DNA of 16,775 nucleotides, from assembly GCA_036796255.1 (NCBI GenBank), contig DAIRDH010000066.1:1-16775 (forward strand), given 5' to 3'. The position numbers and the translations under genes are program-made. Each line of letters starts with the position of its first letter. Positions within the stretch are counted from its first letter, which is position 1. The notes below the pieces were generated by a model that saw only the letters and a program-made list of their open reading frames with translations, searched no databases and was not told the origin of the DNA. Source of the stretch: T3Sed10-241 sp036796255. GTDB lineage: Bacteria > Bacteroidota > Bacteroidia > Flavobacteriales_D > Cryomorphaceae. Of the stretch, positions 7,482 to 15,430 are shown piece after piece.

Positions 7482-7808
7482 AAAACGATAGAACGCAAAT
7501 AACGCTTATCAGGCACCTGCCTGCCATGCCTCCGGCAGGTAAACCGGCGAGGCAGGGATCAAATTACCGGAATGACAAAATGTATGTTTTCATTCGAAGT
7601 CACGGTCATGATTGAATCCAATCAGTGACAATCCGCTAGATCAGCGTCATCAGCGTTCCCATTTACAAAACGATAGAACGCAGATAACACGGATCGAGCG
7701 GATCAACGCGGATCAGGTTACCTGGATGATAAAATGCACATTTTCATATGAGATTTTAGTCATGATAATTTTGAATCAGAGACTACTAGCTTCATCCCTG
7801 CCTCGCCG
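7482..7808. repeat. Decayed composite interspersed repeat with nested direct and inverted copies
   Basis: Two diverged direct copies occur. A 22-base block (AAAACGATAGAACGCA then AATAAC or GATAAC) is at 7482-7503 and 7667-7688 with one mismatch. A 62-67 base block starting GATCA and ending in TCATGAT then GAATC lies at 7557-7618 and 7711-7777. A 28-base arm at 7631-7658 pairs with 7676-7703 in inverted orientation, 23 of 28 matching, around a 17-base loop. Fifteen-base perfect inverted ends CGGCGAGGCAGGGAT (7545-7559) and its complement (7794-7808) enclose most of it. Copy one carries an extra GC-rich hairpin (ACCTGCC 7515-7521 with GGCAGGT 7534-7540). The AACGCAGATAACNCGGAT motif is a widespread bacterial intergenic repeat that I associate with GxxExxY genes; no such gene is present here. 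Confidence 0.65.
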
Positions 7809-7866
7809 TCCATGCTCAGGCCAGTGTGAAAGAGGCGGGAGTGTTCCAGTTTGACAATTTACCCGA

Positions 7867-8863
7867 TCACATCAAAAACCCATTTTCCACAGGGAAAGGC
7901 GCCGGTACATTTTCCTCATTCATCATTTCTCGGAGGTCGATTTCAATGGCCCTGGCTATGGAGCTGATGGGTACATCGTTATAAGCGCCTTCGAAGGGGT
8001 TTTCGGAATAGTCGCCGATGCGGTCCATTAGGAAAAACACCCAAATGATGATGCCGCTGAAGGGAACGATGAGCCAGCTTTGGAGGACTTCAGATTTTTC
8101 AAAAATATTGAGCATGCCAAAGGGAATCATGGCGCAGAATACGTAGTTCATCCAGAGCGCTACAGAGGCATATTGCCGTGGAAGGGGAAAGTTTTTGATG
8201 CGCTCGCACATGCCTTGGTTGTCGTATAGTCTGCCTATGAGTTGGTGCAGCCACACCTGTTTGTACTCCCCAATCAGGCCGTCTTTTTCCAATGCAGCAA
8301 TGGCTTCTGACTGGCGCTTGAGCAGTTGCGAAGCCAGATTGGCCTTGCCGTGGTAGCTTTTCATTTCATCTTCATTGATGAATTGAAGCAATTCAGATTC
8401 TACACCCGCTTGGTGCATGGCCTTAAATGTGGGGGTGAAAACCAAGGCTGCGATGTCTTCATCATGTTCCCAACTTCGTTTGCCCCGCATGGCGTGCTTG
8501 AGGGCCATAAGCCAGGCGAGGTTGTCGGCGCACAATGTCATTTTTGCGCAAAGCGACCTCAAAGCTTCCATCAACTTTGGGCAAGGTAAGCACAGCGGTG
8601 GCAAAGGTGCGGCTGTCGTTGACGATGGCACCCCAAATTTTGCGCGCCTCCCAGGTGCGGTCGTAAGAACTGTTGTTTTTAAAACCGAGGTAAAAAGCCA
8701 CTGCGATACCGATTACACTGATCGGTTCCCATGGCAGGTAAATGGGCAAGCCGGTGAGCGTATAAATGAGCCACACCACAAGGGCGTATGCCAGCCCATT
8801 GATGAGCGATCGCCGCGACCAGCGCACCGTAAGCCATAGGCTGTAATGTCGTTTTACGTACAT
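7867..8863 (-). pseudogene. Bestrophin-like channel gene interrupted by a one-base frameshift
   Basis: The first 107 or so codons from the ATG at 8863 encode the N-terminal half of a bestrophin/UPF0187 protein (PF01062): MYVKRHYSLWLTVRWSRRSL, a membrane segment, GFKNNSSYDRTWEARKIWGA and VNDSRTFATAVLTLP. The frame then falls into nonsense and stops at 8462. The remaining family sequence (ADNLAWLMALKHAMR, ALWMNYVFCAMIPFGMLNIF, SWLIVPFSGIIIWVFFLMDR, IGDYSENPFEG) continues in another frame to 7867. Removing one base from the five-A run (T-run at 8541-8545 on the plus strand) joins them smoothly as RKMTLCADNLAW, giving about 331 residues, the normal length. Family members are pentameric anion or cation channels in the inner membrane. 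The lesion may be a sequencing error, a real mutation, or less likely a programmed shift. Confidence 0.8.
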
Positions 8864-9099
8864 CCTGTTGTTTTGAAGATTGGGCGCTAAAGATGGGGAA
8901 AATCAATGAGTGTGGGAGGCGCGGTGTAACAAAGCATTGAGCAGTACCTTGTTTTTGAGTTCTCATTGATAACATTTGGGGCATTATGCCTTTTTGTGGT
9001 GTTTTTTTTTCCAAACCAGCGTTCATGAAGTACTTGCCTGTCTTTTATTGCCTTGTTTTTTTGTCGCTTTATGGTCGATTTTTTACCGACGTTATCTAT
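8864..9099. other. Intergenic spacer
   Basis: 236 bases between two leftward genes, with a run of nine T at 9002-9010 but no stem beside it on either strand. A plus-strand frame beginning MKYLPVFYCLVFLSLYGRFF at 9025 has signal-peptide-like character but soon runs antisense to the DUF2306-like gene, so it is not called. Confidence 0.5.
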
Positions 9100-9720
9100 T
9101 CAGGCGTCAACCCTCTTTTTCGTTTTCCTGTTGTTATAGCGCCATATGCCAAGGGTGATAAGCGGCGAACCTACAACAGTCGGGGCGAGCCAGCCCCAAA
9201 TGCCAAGGTCGATATTGACCACTACGAAGGCAGTGAATGCTGCAATGTAGGCGCCACCCATGCGCGCTCCGTGAAGTGCAAGCGGCGTTTTTGGACGTGA
9301 TTTGCGAAAAGCATCAAAGCTGGCCATGCTGAGCAATATGCCGGCGAAAACAATCAGGACAATATTGATTGCTGGTGGATTGTAAGCTGCGTAGAGCATG
9401 TATAGGGCTGTGGCCAAGCCGAAATAGCCAACGTAGCGCCCCAGTTTTGCCCGGCGATCCAAAGGTATGCGCCTGGCCCAAAGCCAACCGCTGCCGGTGA
9501 GATACAGCGTGAAAAAGCCGACTGCAAGCAAAAATGTGTTGGGTCGAATGATGCTCAAGGCTACTGCAAATACTGCCGTTACGAGCATGGCAAAGGCAAA
9601 TACGCGGCCGAGTCGGGTATGCAATTTGCCGCCTTTTGCCGCAAAGGCAGCAACACCGCCGCTTAAAAGGGCCAGGCTGCCTGCAGCGATGTGAAGGATT
9701 AAAAGGATTTGTGCAATCAT
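9100..9720 (-). CDS. DUF2306-like membrane protein
   Basis: 206 residues with about six or seven hydrophobic helices. The opening (LILHIAAGSLALLSGGVAAF, then KGGKLHTRLGRVFAFAML) has the His-Gly and HxxxG pattern seen in DUF2306 and related membrane proteins (PF10067), whose function is unknown. The spaced His residues could be haem or metal ligands, but that is inference. Its ATG overlaps the TGA of the upstream outer-membrane protein gene in the arrangement ATGA, so the two are very probably co-transcribed and translationally coupled. The C-terminus is basic (NNRKTKKRVDA). Confidence 0.75.
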   Translation of the reverse strand: MIAQILLILHIAAGSLALLSGGVAAFAAKGGKLHTRLGRVFAFAMLVTAVFAVALSIIRPNTFLLAVGFFTLYLTGSGWLWARRIPLDRRAKLGRYVGYFGLATALYMLYAAYNPPAINIVLIVFAGILLSMASFDAFRKSRPKTPLALHGARMGGAYIAAFTAFVVVNIDLGIWGWLAPTVVGSPLITLGIWRYNNRKTKKRVDA

Positions 9721-10928
9721 GGTTGTATGTGTTTGAGGTTGGTAAGGCGTTGTGGATAGACCACCATTTGGATAAAATTCACTTCGAGCTGGGTGCTGCG
9801 CAAATTAAGGTCAGTAGTTTTGATACCTGTTGCTGCATTGAGCCTTAGATTGGTGCGGAGAATGAACCAATCGACATTGGTGGGTCGGATGTCCCAGCCA
9901 AATACCAAACCGGCAGCAGGCGACCAGCCCGACACTTTATCAATTTGGCGCTCGCCATCATTGGTGCTGTAGTTTTGATGCAGGGCTCCCAGCGAGAGCC
10001 CCACAAAAGGCACAAAACCGTGGTAGTCAAATAGCATCTTAAAACCTTCGGCCGCAAGCCTGTGCTCCCGCAGTTGCCATTGATAGCCGTGCCCTTGCTG
10101 GCCTATCCTGATGGGGCGATAGGCCAGGCGCACACCAAGGTCGGCGCGGTGGAAGTAGTATCCAATCGCCAGGTCAGGAGCCAGGCTGATGGAAGGCCGT
10201 GGCGGCAGAAAGGAAGCTCCCTCAAAGCGGTAGCCTCCGAGAACCACATTTGCCGTAAGGCCTGCAGCCAGCGACCATGCGGATAGCGCCCCCCGGTCTT
10301 CAAAAGTCTTTTCTGCCGCGGCCACCCAGGCCTTCGCTTCCGGACGGGCATTGCCCGCTGTGGTGTCAAAGTACTTTTTAAAAGTCAGGCCAAAAGTCCA
10401 CTCCGGCGGTGTGATGCGTACAATGCTTTCGCGTGAAGTTGGATACGTGAGCGTGGCATTGCGCTGGTACTGCACCCGCGCTTCGAGGGCATGCCGCTTG
10501 CGCACCACAAGACTGAGCCCGCCTTCGAGACCCAGGCGGCTGCGCTGCAGGTCAGGCCCTTCGCCGATGCGGAGGCTGGGCGTCATCCAGCTCAGCCCAA
10601 CGAAGGGCAGTGGTATGCGCTTGCCCGGCCCAAACGGAAGGTAGCGACCGCCCGTGTTGATGCCTTCGCTGTAGTTCCATGCACTTTCGCTCAGGGCAAA
10701 AGTGGTGAGCGGAAAGCTGATGTAGAAATCGGCGTGGTACCAAAAGTGGCTTCCGCCAATGAGGATGCGCGCAGCACCAAAATCGGGTGCGTTTTCACCG
10801 CCATGGAGGTAATCGGCTTGCAAGCCAATGTAAGTCTGCGCGAAATTGTAGCGATGCCGCTGCCCGTAAGCCGACCCGGCCGAGAGCGCAGCAATGAGAA
10901 ACGTGACGATGAGGCACCGAGAATTCAT
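9717..10928 (-). CDS. Outer-membrane beta-barrel-like protein
   Basis: 403 residues from the ATG at 10928; a further ATG six codons upstream is in frame but precedes the natural signal peptide. MNSRCLIVTFLIAALSAGSA followed by YGQ is a Sec signal with likely cleavage near residue 22. The mature chain has repeated amphipathic strands with Tyr, Trp and Phe and Gly-rich turns (YIGLQADYLHGG, HALEARVQYQRNATLTY, DLAIGYYFHRADLGVRLAYR, FVPFVGLSLGALHQNY) and ends in a strand-like region, which fits an outer-membrane barrel. The specific family and cargo are unknown. TATCCTTG just upstream differs from the -7 consensus by one base. Its stop overlaps the DUF2306-like start by four bases, implying a two-gene operon. 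Confidence 0.7.
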   Translation of the reverse strand: MNSRCLIVTFLIAALSAGSAYGQRHRYNFAQTYIGLQADYLHGGENAPDFGAARILIGGSHFWYHADFYISFPLTTFALSESAWNYSEGINTGGRYLPFGPGKRIPLPFVGLSWMTPSLRIGEGPDLQRSRLGLEGGLSLVVRKRHALEARVQYQRNATLTYPTSRESIVRITPPEWTFGLTFKKYFDTTAGNARPEAKAWVAAAEKTFEDRGALSAWSLAAGLTANVVLGGYRFEGASFLPPRPSISLAPDLAIGYYFHRADLGVRLAYRPIRIGQQGHGYQWQLREHRLAAEGFKMLFDYHGFVPFVGLSLGALHQNYSTNDGERQIDKVSGWSPAAGLVFGWDIRPTNVDWFILRTNLRLNAATGIKTTDLNLRSTQLEVNFIQMVVYPQRLTNLKHIQP

Positions 10929-11032
10929 GCTGCAAGGATAGCGCACAGTGCCCTGAAATGAAAAAAATCGGGACGGATGGGAAGCTTATGGGATGAAATG
11001 GAAGGCCTTGAGGGGCAAATGACTGCCCGTCC

Positions 11033-11932
11033 TCAAGCTATGGCTTTATCAAATGCCGCATCAAACGCTGCAATGCGCCCGCGGGCGACGGGAATTTCAG
11101 ATTTGAAGCCATCCACCAGCAAAGCATAGCCCCGGGCGTTGCCTTCAACCCTGCTCACGCTGTCCAGGTTGACCAGCCAGGTGCGGTGGCTTCGAAATGC
11201 GGCGGGGTGGGATGAAATGGAAGTCTCTATGGCGTTCAGGCTGGAGCGAAACATCTTGTGCTGCAAGTCACCATTTTCTTTGAAATACACCTTCACGTAA
11301 TTGTCGGCCGACTCGGCTGCAATGAAATCCTCTGGTCGCAATTGCAAAACGACATTCCCATTTTCATCGCGTATTTCCAGCTTCGCAGTCAATTTTTCGA
11401 GCACGCCGTCTGCCAAGTCATTAAATTCGGTGCGTTTGGCTTCGGCTTCCGCCAAATGCGCATTGTGTTTGTCCGATTGGTCGCTGTACTTTCGGTGGTA
11501 GGCATTTTGCCGAAGCAGAACACCGATCACCACTGGAAACAGGCCCACCAGGATGGTGAATCCCAGAAATACAACAAATGTCAGGACGGAGAGATGGAAG
11601 AAACCCATGTACACCGAGTAGCCCAGATTGCCCACAGCGATCAAAACGATATTGCCCATGGTGTGCGTGATTTCCCGGCCCACAGTCCAGCGCTCATCGA
11701 GGTAGAAGTTGGGAAAAACCAATGGGATGCCCATTTGCATCAGCAACATCACACCTGTGGTAATGAGGCCATAAGCCATGGCCACAAAGGTCAGGTTGCC
11801 GCCCAAATTCGCCAGCCCAAAAGGTTGAAAAATGCCAAGAAACAAAGCGACAAAAATCCCGAATCCCAAGGCTGAGATCAACTTCTCACGACGGCTGCGT
11901 ATTCCCGGAAAGGGCTTTTGGAATGGATTCAT
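11033..11932 (-). CDS. Membrane-anchored LytTR-type transcriptional regulator
   Basis: 299 residues. About four membrane helices (roughly residues 18-38, 44-68, 90-112 and 115-140) are followed by a charged linker and a C-terminal LytTR DNA-binding domain (PF04397, about 195-299). Typical features of that domain are visible: FIAAESADNYVKVYFKENGD, FRSSLNAIETSI, FRSHRTWLVNLDSVSRVEGN and SEIPVARGRI. The input is probably sensed in the membrane, since there is no receiver domain and no adjacent histidine kinase. This architecture is frequent in Bacteroidota, and target genes cannot be told from the sequence. It stands between the outer-membrane protein gene and rocD, all leftward, with separate spacers of 104 and 75 bases. 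Confidence 0.88.
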   Translation of the reverse strand: MNPFQKPFPGIRSRREKLISALGFGIFVALFLGIFQPFGLANLGGNLTFVAMAYGLITTGVMLLMQMGIPLVFPNFYLDERWTVGREITHTMGNIVLIAVGNLGYSVYMGFFHLSVLTFVVFLGFTILVGLFPVVIGVLLRQNAYHRKYSDQSDKHNAHLAEAEAKRTEFNDLADGVLEKLTAKLEIRDENGNVVLQLRPEDFIAAESADNYVKVYFKENGDLQHKMFRSSLNAIETSISSHPAAFRSHRTWLVNLDSVSRVEGNARGYALLVDGFKSEIPVARGRIAAFDAAFDKAIA

Positions 11933-11940
11933 GGCTTGAG

Positions 11941-11967
11941 CAAATGTATCAATTTGAAGCGCTCAAA
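11941..11967 (-). promoter_or_regulatory. Promoter-like element for the LytTR regulator gene
   Basis: On the minus strand TACATTTG (11941-11948) matches TAnnTTTG exactly, and TTTG (11964-11967) lies 15 bases upstream, slightly short of the usual -33 spacing. The predicted start of transcription would be only a few bases before the ATG at 11932, so the mRNA could be nearly leaderless if this is used. Confidence 0.4.
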
Positions 11968-12007
11968 GGTTGGGTCTGAGCACTGCAATTGAAAGCCATG
12001 ATTTAAT

Positions 12008-13291
12008 TCACTTCACAAATTCCCGCACCGTTTTTTTGATGATGTTCACGCAGGCCATCAGCTGCGCTTCGGTCATCACGAGGGGAGGAGCGAAGCGGAT
12101 AATGTTGCCGTGGGTCGGCTTGGCGAGCAATCCATTGTCGCGCAGCGAAAGGCAGAGACGCCATGCCGTGTCGCTTTCTTCGGTATCGTTGATCACCACC
12201 GCGTTGAGCAATCCCTTGCCACGCACGAGCACTAGCAAATCACTTTCATCAACCAGCGATTGCATTTCAGCGCGGAATATGTCGCCGAGGCGGCGTGCAT
12301 TTTGCGTAAGCTTTTCATCTTCGATCACTTCGAGGGCGGCCATGGCCACGCGGCAGGCGAGCGGGTTGCCACCAAATGTGGACCCGTGCTGTCCGGGTTT
12401 GATCACCATCATCACATCGTTGTTGGCCAGCACCGCCGATACGGGATACACCCCGCCGCTGAGGGCTTTGCCAAGAATCAAAATATCGGGCCGCACGAAG
12501 GTATCTTGCTGGCGTTCACAATGTCCTTCACAGCTGCACTGTCCGCATACTGCCAGGAGACTGCCTGTACGACCGATGCCGGTTTGCACTTCGTCGGCGA
12601 TGAAGAGCACGTCGTTTTCGCGGCACAGGGCTGCGGCTTCCGCCAAATAACTTTCAGCGGGGGTATACACACCCGCCTCACCCTGAATAGGCTCTACGAG
12701 AAATCCTGCCACATTTTCCGTCTGCAGTGCCTCGCGCAGGGCTTCGATATCGTCGTAAGGTATTTTGATAAAACCGCCGGTGTAAGGGCCGAAATTGTTG
12801 CGCGCACCATGGTCGCTGCTGAAGGAGATGATGGTGGTGGTGCGTCCGTGAAAGTTGTTGTCGCACACGATGATCTTGGCCTGATCTTCCTCAATGCCTT
12901 TATGCTCGTAAGCCCACTTGCGGCATATTTTGATGGCCGTTTCCACTGCTTCAGCGCCCGAATTCATGGGAAGCACTTTATCAAATCCAAAGTATTTGGT
13001 CACATAGTCGGCGTATTCGCCAAAAATGTTGCTGTGGAATGCCCTGGAGACGAGGGTGAGTTTTTGTGCCTGCTCAGTGAGTGCTCCGATGATTTTCGGG
13101 TGGCAATGCCCTTGGTTCACGGCCGAATAAGCCGAGAGAAAGTCGAAGTATTTCTTGCCTTCCACATCCCAAACGTACACACCTTCACCACGTTCGAGTA
13201 CCACAGGCAATGGATGGTAATTGTGTGCGCTGTGTTTTTCTTCTCTCTCAATGGCCGCCGAAGTGGCGGTATTTTTGGTAAGTGTTTGCAT
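12008..13291 (-). CDS. rocD: Ornithine aminotransferase
   Basis: 427 residues from the ATG at 13291. The open frame continues upstream, but the extension is not family-like. The enzyme is cytosolic and PLP-dependent: it converts L-ornithine and 2-oxoglutarate to glutamate 5-semialdehyde and glutamate, linking arginine and proline metabolism. Visible features are NSGAEAVETA (110-119, cofactor phosphate), FHGRT (147-151), IADEVQTGIGRTG (231-243, Asp233 to the pyridine nitrogen) and LGKALSGG with the Schiff-base Lys275. HGSTFGGNPLA is diagnostic of class III aminotransferases. Unusual is a cysteine cluster, Cys249, Cys252, Cys254 and Cys258, inserted between RTGSLLA and RPDILILGKA. No arginine-catabolism genes lie beside it, and it is divergent from the RNA methyltransferase. 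Confidence 0.92.
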   Translation of the reverse strand: MQTLTKNTATSAAIEREEKHSAHNYHPLPVVLERGEGVYVWDVEGKKYFDFLSAYSAVNQGHCHPKIIGALTEQAQKLTLVSRAFHSNIFGEYADYVTKYFGFDKVLPMNSGAEAVETAIKICRKWAYEHKGIEEDQAKIIVCDNNFHGRTTTIISFSSDHGARNNFGPYTGGFIKIPYDDIEALREALQTENVAGFLVEPIQGEAGVYTPAESYLAEAAALCRENDVLFIADEVQTGIGRTGSLLAVCGQCSCEGHCERQQDTFVRPDILILGKALSGGVYPVSAVLANNDVMMVIKPGQHGSTFGGNPLACRVAMAALEVIEDEKLTQNARRLGDIFRAEMQSLVDESDLLVLVRGKGLLNAVVINDTEESDTAWRLCLSLRDNGLLAKPTHGNIIRFAPPLVMTEAQLMACVNIIKKTVREFVK

Positions 13292-13315
13292 AAAAAATGT
13301 GTTGTTGATGGTCGA

Positions 13316-13344
13316 CAAAATTGCCAAAGCAAAGGTCAGCCAAA
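13316..13344 (-). promoter_or_regulatory. Promoter-like pair for rocD
   Basis: On the minus strand TTTG (13341-13344) is followed after 17 bases by CAATTTTG (13316-13323), one mismatch from TAnnTTTG. This would place transcription initiation about 20 bases before the ATG at 13291, a sensible leader. Confidence 0.4.
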
Positions 13345-13402
13345 TCTCCTTATCCGCCAAATTTCGTTTCCTTTGTGGCCCGATTTTAAAGGGATTTAAG
13401 CT

Positions 13403-14836
13403 TTGCAGACTACAAAAATCAAACGGGGCGAAGAGCTCCAACTCCGGATAAGTGCCATGGCCTTTGGCGGCAATGGAATCGCACGCATCGCCACGCCCGA
13501 TGGAGAGCTTGTGGCCTTCGTGCCCAACGCCATTCCAGGCCAGCTGGTAAGCTGTCGCGCTTACAAGGTGCGCAAGCGGCATATTGAAACCAAGCTTATC
13601 GAGATACTCGAACCCAGCCCCGATGAGGTGGAGATACCCTACCAGCGCATTTCGGGTGCGCCTTACGCGGCCCTGCCGGTGGAGATCCAGGAGCGGTACA
13701 AGCGCGAAACCAGCATAGACCTGATGCGCCGTATCGGCAAGGTGCAGGACGCTACGGAGCGCTACGACAGCTTTGTGTCATCACCTTCACACTGGCACTA
13801 CCGCAACAAAATGGAGTACGCCTTTGCGGCCATTCGCTATGACCTCGACACGGGCGAGGAGCTCGATGAGTTTGCCCTCGGCTTCAAGCACCGCGGCACC
13901 TGGTGGATGGTGGAAAACCTCGACAAAGACAGCGGACTCTTTGATGCCGACGTTGAAAACAACCTGCGGCATATCCGCGCTTTTTGCGAAAGCAGCGGAC
14001 TTCCGGCCTGGCACGCCCCCCGCCGCGAGGGTTTTTTCCGCTACCTCACCGTGCGCAAGAGCTATGCGCACAACCAGCTGCTTTTCAATTTGGTGACCAC
14101 CAGCCATGGCCTCGATACTTTTGACATGCAGGGTTTTATTGCGCTCATGCAGTCCACTTTTGGCGAAAGGCTGGCCGGCATCATCCACACCATCAACGAC
14201 GATACCGGCGACCGCGTGCAACCCTTGAGCGGGGCCTCAAAATGCATTTTTGGCAAAGACCACATTACTGAAATTCTCCACGGCATTTCTTTCGATATCA
14301 GCATGGAGAGCTTTTTTCAAACCAATCCAGCAAGCGCTGAGCGGCTTTACAGCAAGGCCCTTGACTACCTGAAGGAAGGCGCTGGAAGCACAGGCACCAT
14401 TTTCGACCTTTTTTGCGGCACGGGTACCATTTCACAGCTTATCGGGCGCGAGTTTCCCAATGCCAAAGTGGTGGGTGTCGACATTGAGGAGAGCGCCATT
14501 GCCGATGCGAAAAAGGCCGCAGCGGGGAGCAAGAACATACGTTTTTTCGCCGCCGATGTGGGCAAGTTTCTCTTCGAGCATCCTGAATATGTGGACGGTA
14601 TTGACGCCATCGTGCTCGACCCTCCACGTGCGGGCATCGCGCCCAAAGCACTGAAGCGCACCATAGAACTTGGCGCGCCCTGCATCGTCTACATCTCCTG
14701 CAATCCGGCCACCCTGGCCCGCGATACCGCGACGCTGCAGGAGTCGGGTTATGTGCTTGAGAAGTTTTCGCTGGTCGACCAGTTTCCGCATACAGCGCAT
14801 GTGGAGGCTGTTTCACTTTTTAAAAAGAAGTCATAA
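13403..14836 (+). CDS. RlmD/TrmA-family RNA uracil-C5 methyltransferase lacking the Fe-S cysteines
   Basis: 477 residues from a TTG at 13403. An in-frame TAA lies just upstream, and the next ATG (13457) would cut the first TRAM strand (RGEELQLRISAMAFGGNGIA), so TTG is preferred. The order is a TRAM RNA-binding domain (about 5-62), a central domain, then a SAM-dependent methyltransferase domain with DLFCGTGT (335-342), DPPRAG (406-411), nucleophile Cys433 in YISCNPATLARD, and the C-terminal base Glu468 in HVEAV. The family makes 5-methyluridine in rRNA or tRNA. The usual CxxxxxCGGC iron-sulfur motif is replaced by QRISGAPYAALPVEIQERYK (around 80-98), so no cluster ligands are visible. The exact RNA target is uncertain. 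It shares TAATG with the next gene. Confidence 0.88.
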   Translation: MQTTKIKRGEELQLRISAMAFGGNGIARIATPDGELVAFVPNAIPGQLVSCRAYKVRKRHIETKLIEILEPSPDEVEIPYQRISGAPYAALPVEIQERYKRETSIDLMRRIGKVQDATERYDSFVSSPSHWHYRNKMEYAFAAIRYDLDTGEELDEFALGFKHRGTWWMVENLDKDSGLFDADVENNLRHIRAFCESSGLPAWHAPRREGFFRYLTVRKSYAHNQLLFNLVTTSHGLDTFDMQGFIALMQSTFGERLAGIIHTINDDTGDRVQPLSGASKCIFGKDHITEILHGISFDISMESFFQTNPASAERLYSKALDYLKEGAGSTGTIFDLFCGTGTISQLIGREFPNAKVVGVDIEESAIADAKKAAAGSKNIRFFAADVGKFLFEHPEYVDGIDAIVLDPPRAGIAPKALKRTIELGAPCIVYISCNPATLARDTATLQESGYVLEKFSLVDQFPHTAHVEAVSLFKKKS

Positions 14837-15426
14837 TGAACAATCAATTCGATACCGATTACTGGCAGCAGCGCTGGGATGAAGGCCAAACCGGTTGGGA
14901 TGTCGGTGGGCCAAGTACGCCGCTCAAGGAATACATCGATCAGTTGAAAGACAAGGACATGCGCATCCTGATTCCAGGTTGCGGCAACGCCTACGAAGGC
15001 GAATATCTTTTTGAGCAGGGATTTTCCAATACCTGGCTTATAGATCTGGCGCCTGGCGCGGTGCAGTCGGCGCGCGAACGCTCAGCGCTGATTCCGGCAG
15101 AGCAGTTTATCCTCGGCGATTTTTTCGCGCACGAAGGGGCTTACGATTTGATCCTTGAGCAAACCTTCTTTTGCGCCCTCGACCCATCCATGAGGCCGGC
15201 TTACGCCAAAAAGATGCACAGCCTGCTCAAGCCCGGCGGCAGGTTGGTGGGAGTGCTTTTCGAAGATGAATTGTTCGCAGACCATCCTCCATTTGGCGGA
15301 GACCGCCATGAATACCGCACTTATTTTGAAGACCTGTTTGAATTTGAAACTTTTGACAGGGCCTACAATTCCATCAAGCCCAGGCAGGGCAGGGAGCTTT
15401 TTATTCGCTTGCGCAAAGACGGATAG
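14836..15426 (+). CDS. TPMT-like SAM-dependent methyltransferase
   Basis: 196 residues. The opening FDTDYWQQRWDEGQTGWDVG is the signature of the thiopurine S-methyltransferase family (PF05724). SAM motif I is IPGCGNAYEGEYL (from residue 46). Later motifs are LIDLAPGAVQSARER, LEQTFFCALDPSMRPAYAKK and LLKPGGRLVGVLF. Bacterial members methylate thiols, selenium or tellurium compounds or small metabolites; the substrate here is unknown. The ATG overlaps the stop of the upstream RNA methyltransferase by one base (TAATG), suggesting translational coupling although no shared pathway is known. The end is four bases from the stop of the convergent haem-lipoprotein gene. Confidence 0.87.
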   Translation: MNNQFDTDYWQQRWDEGQTGWDVGGPSTPLKEYIDQLKDKDMRILIPGCGNAYEGEYLFEQGFSNTWLIDLAPGAVQSARERSALIPAEQFILGDFFAHEGAYDLILEQTFFCALDPSMRPAYAKKMHSLLKPGGRLVGVLFEDELFADHPPFGGDRHEYRTYFEDLFEFETFDRAYNSIKPRQGRELFIRLRKDG

Positions 15427-15430
15427 CGCT

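Noticed and set aside
9025..9300. Plus-strand frame starting MKYLPVFYCLVFLSLYGRFF
   Set aside because: The signal-like start is followed by sequence lying antisense to the well-supported DUF2306-like gene, with no family resemblance.
12260..13399. Long plus-strand frame of about 379 codons opposite rocD
   Set aside because: It is antisense to an unmistakable aminotransferase and has no recognisable domain; long shadow frames are common opposite GC-rich genes.
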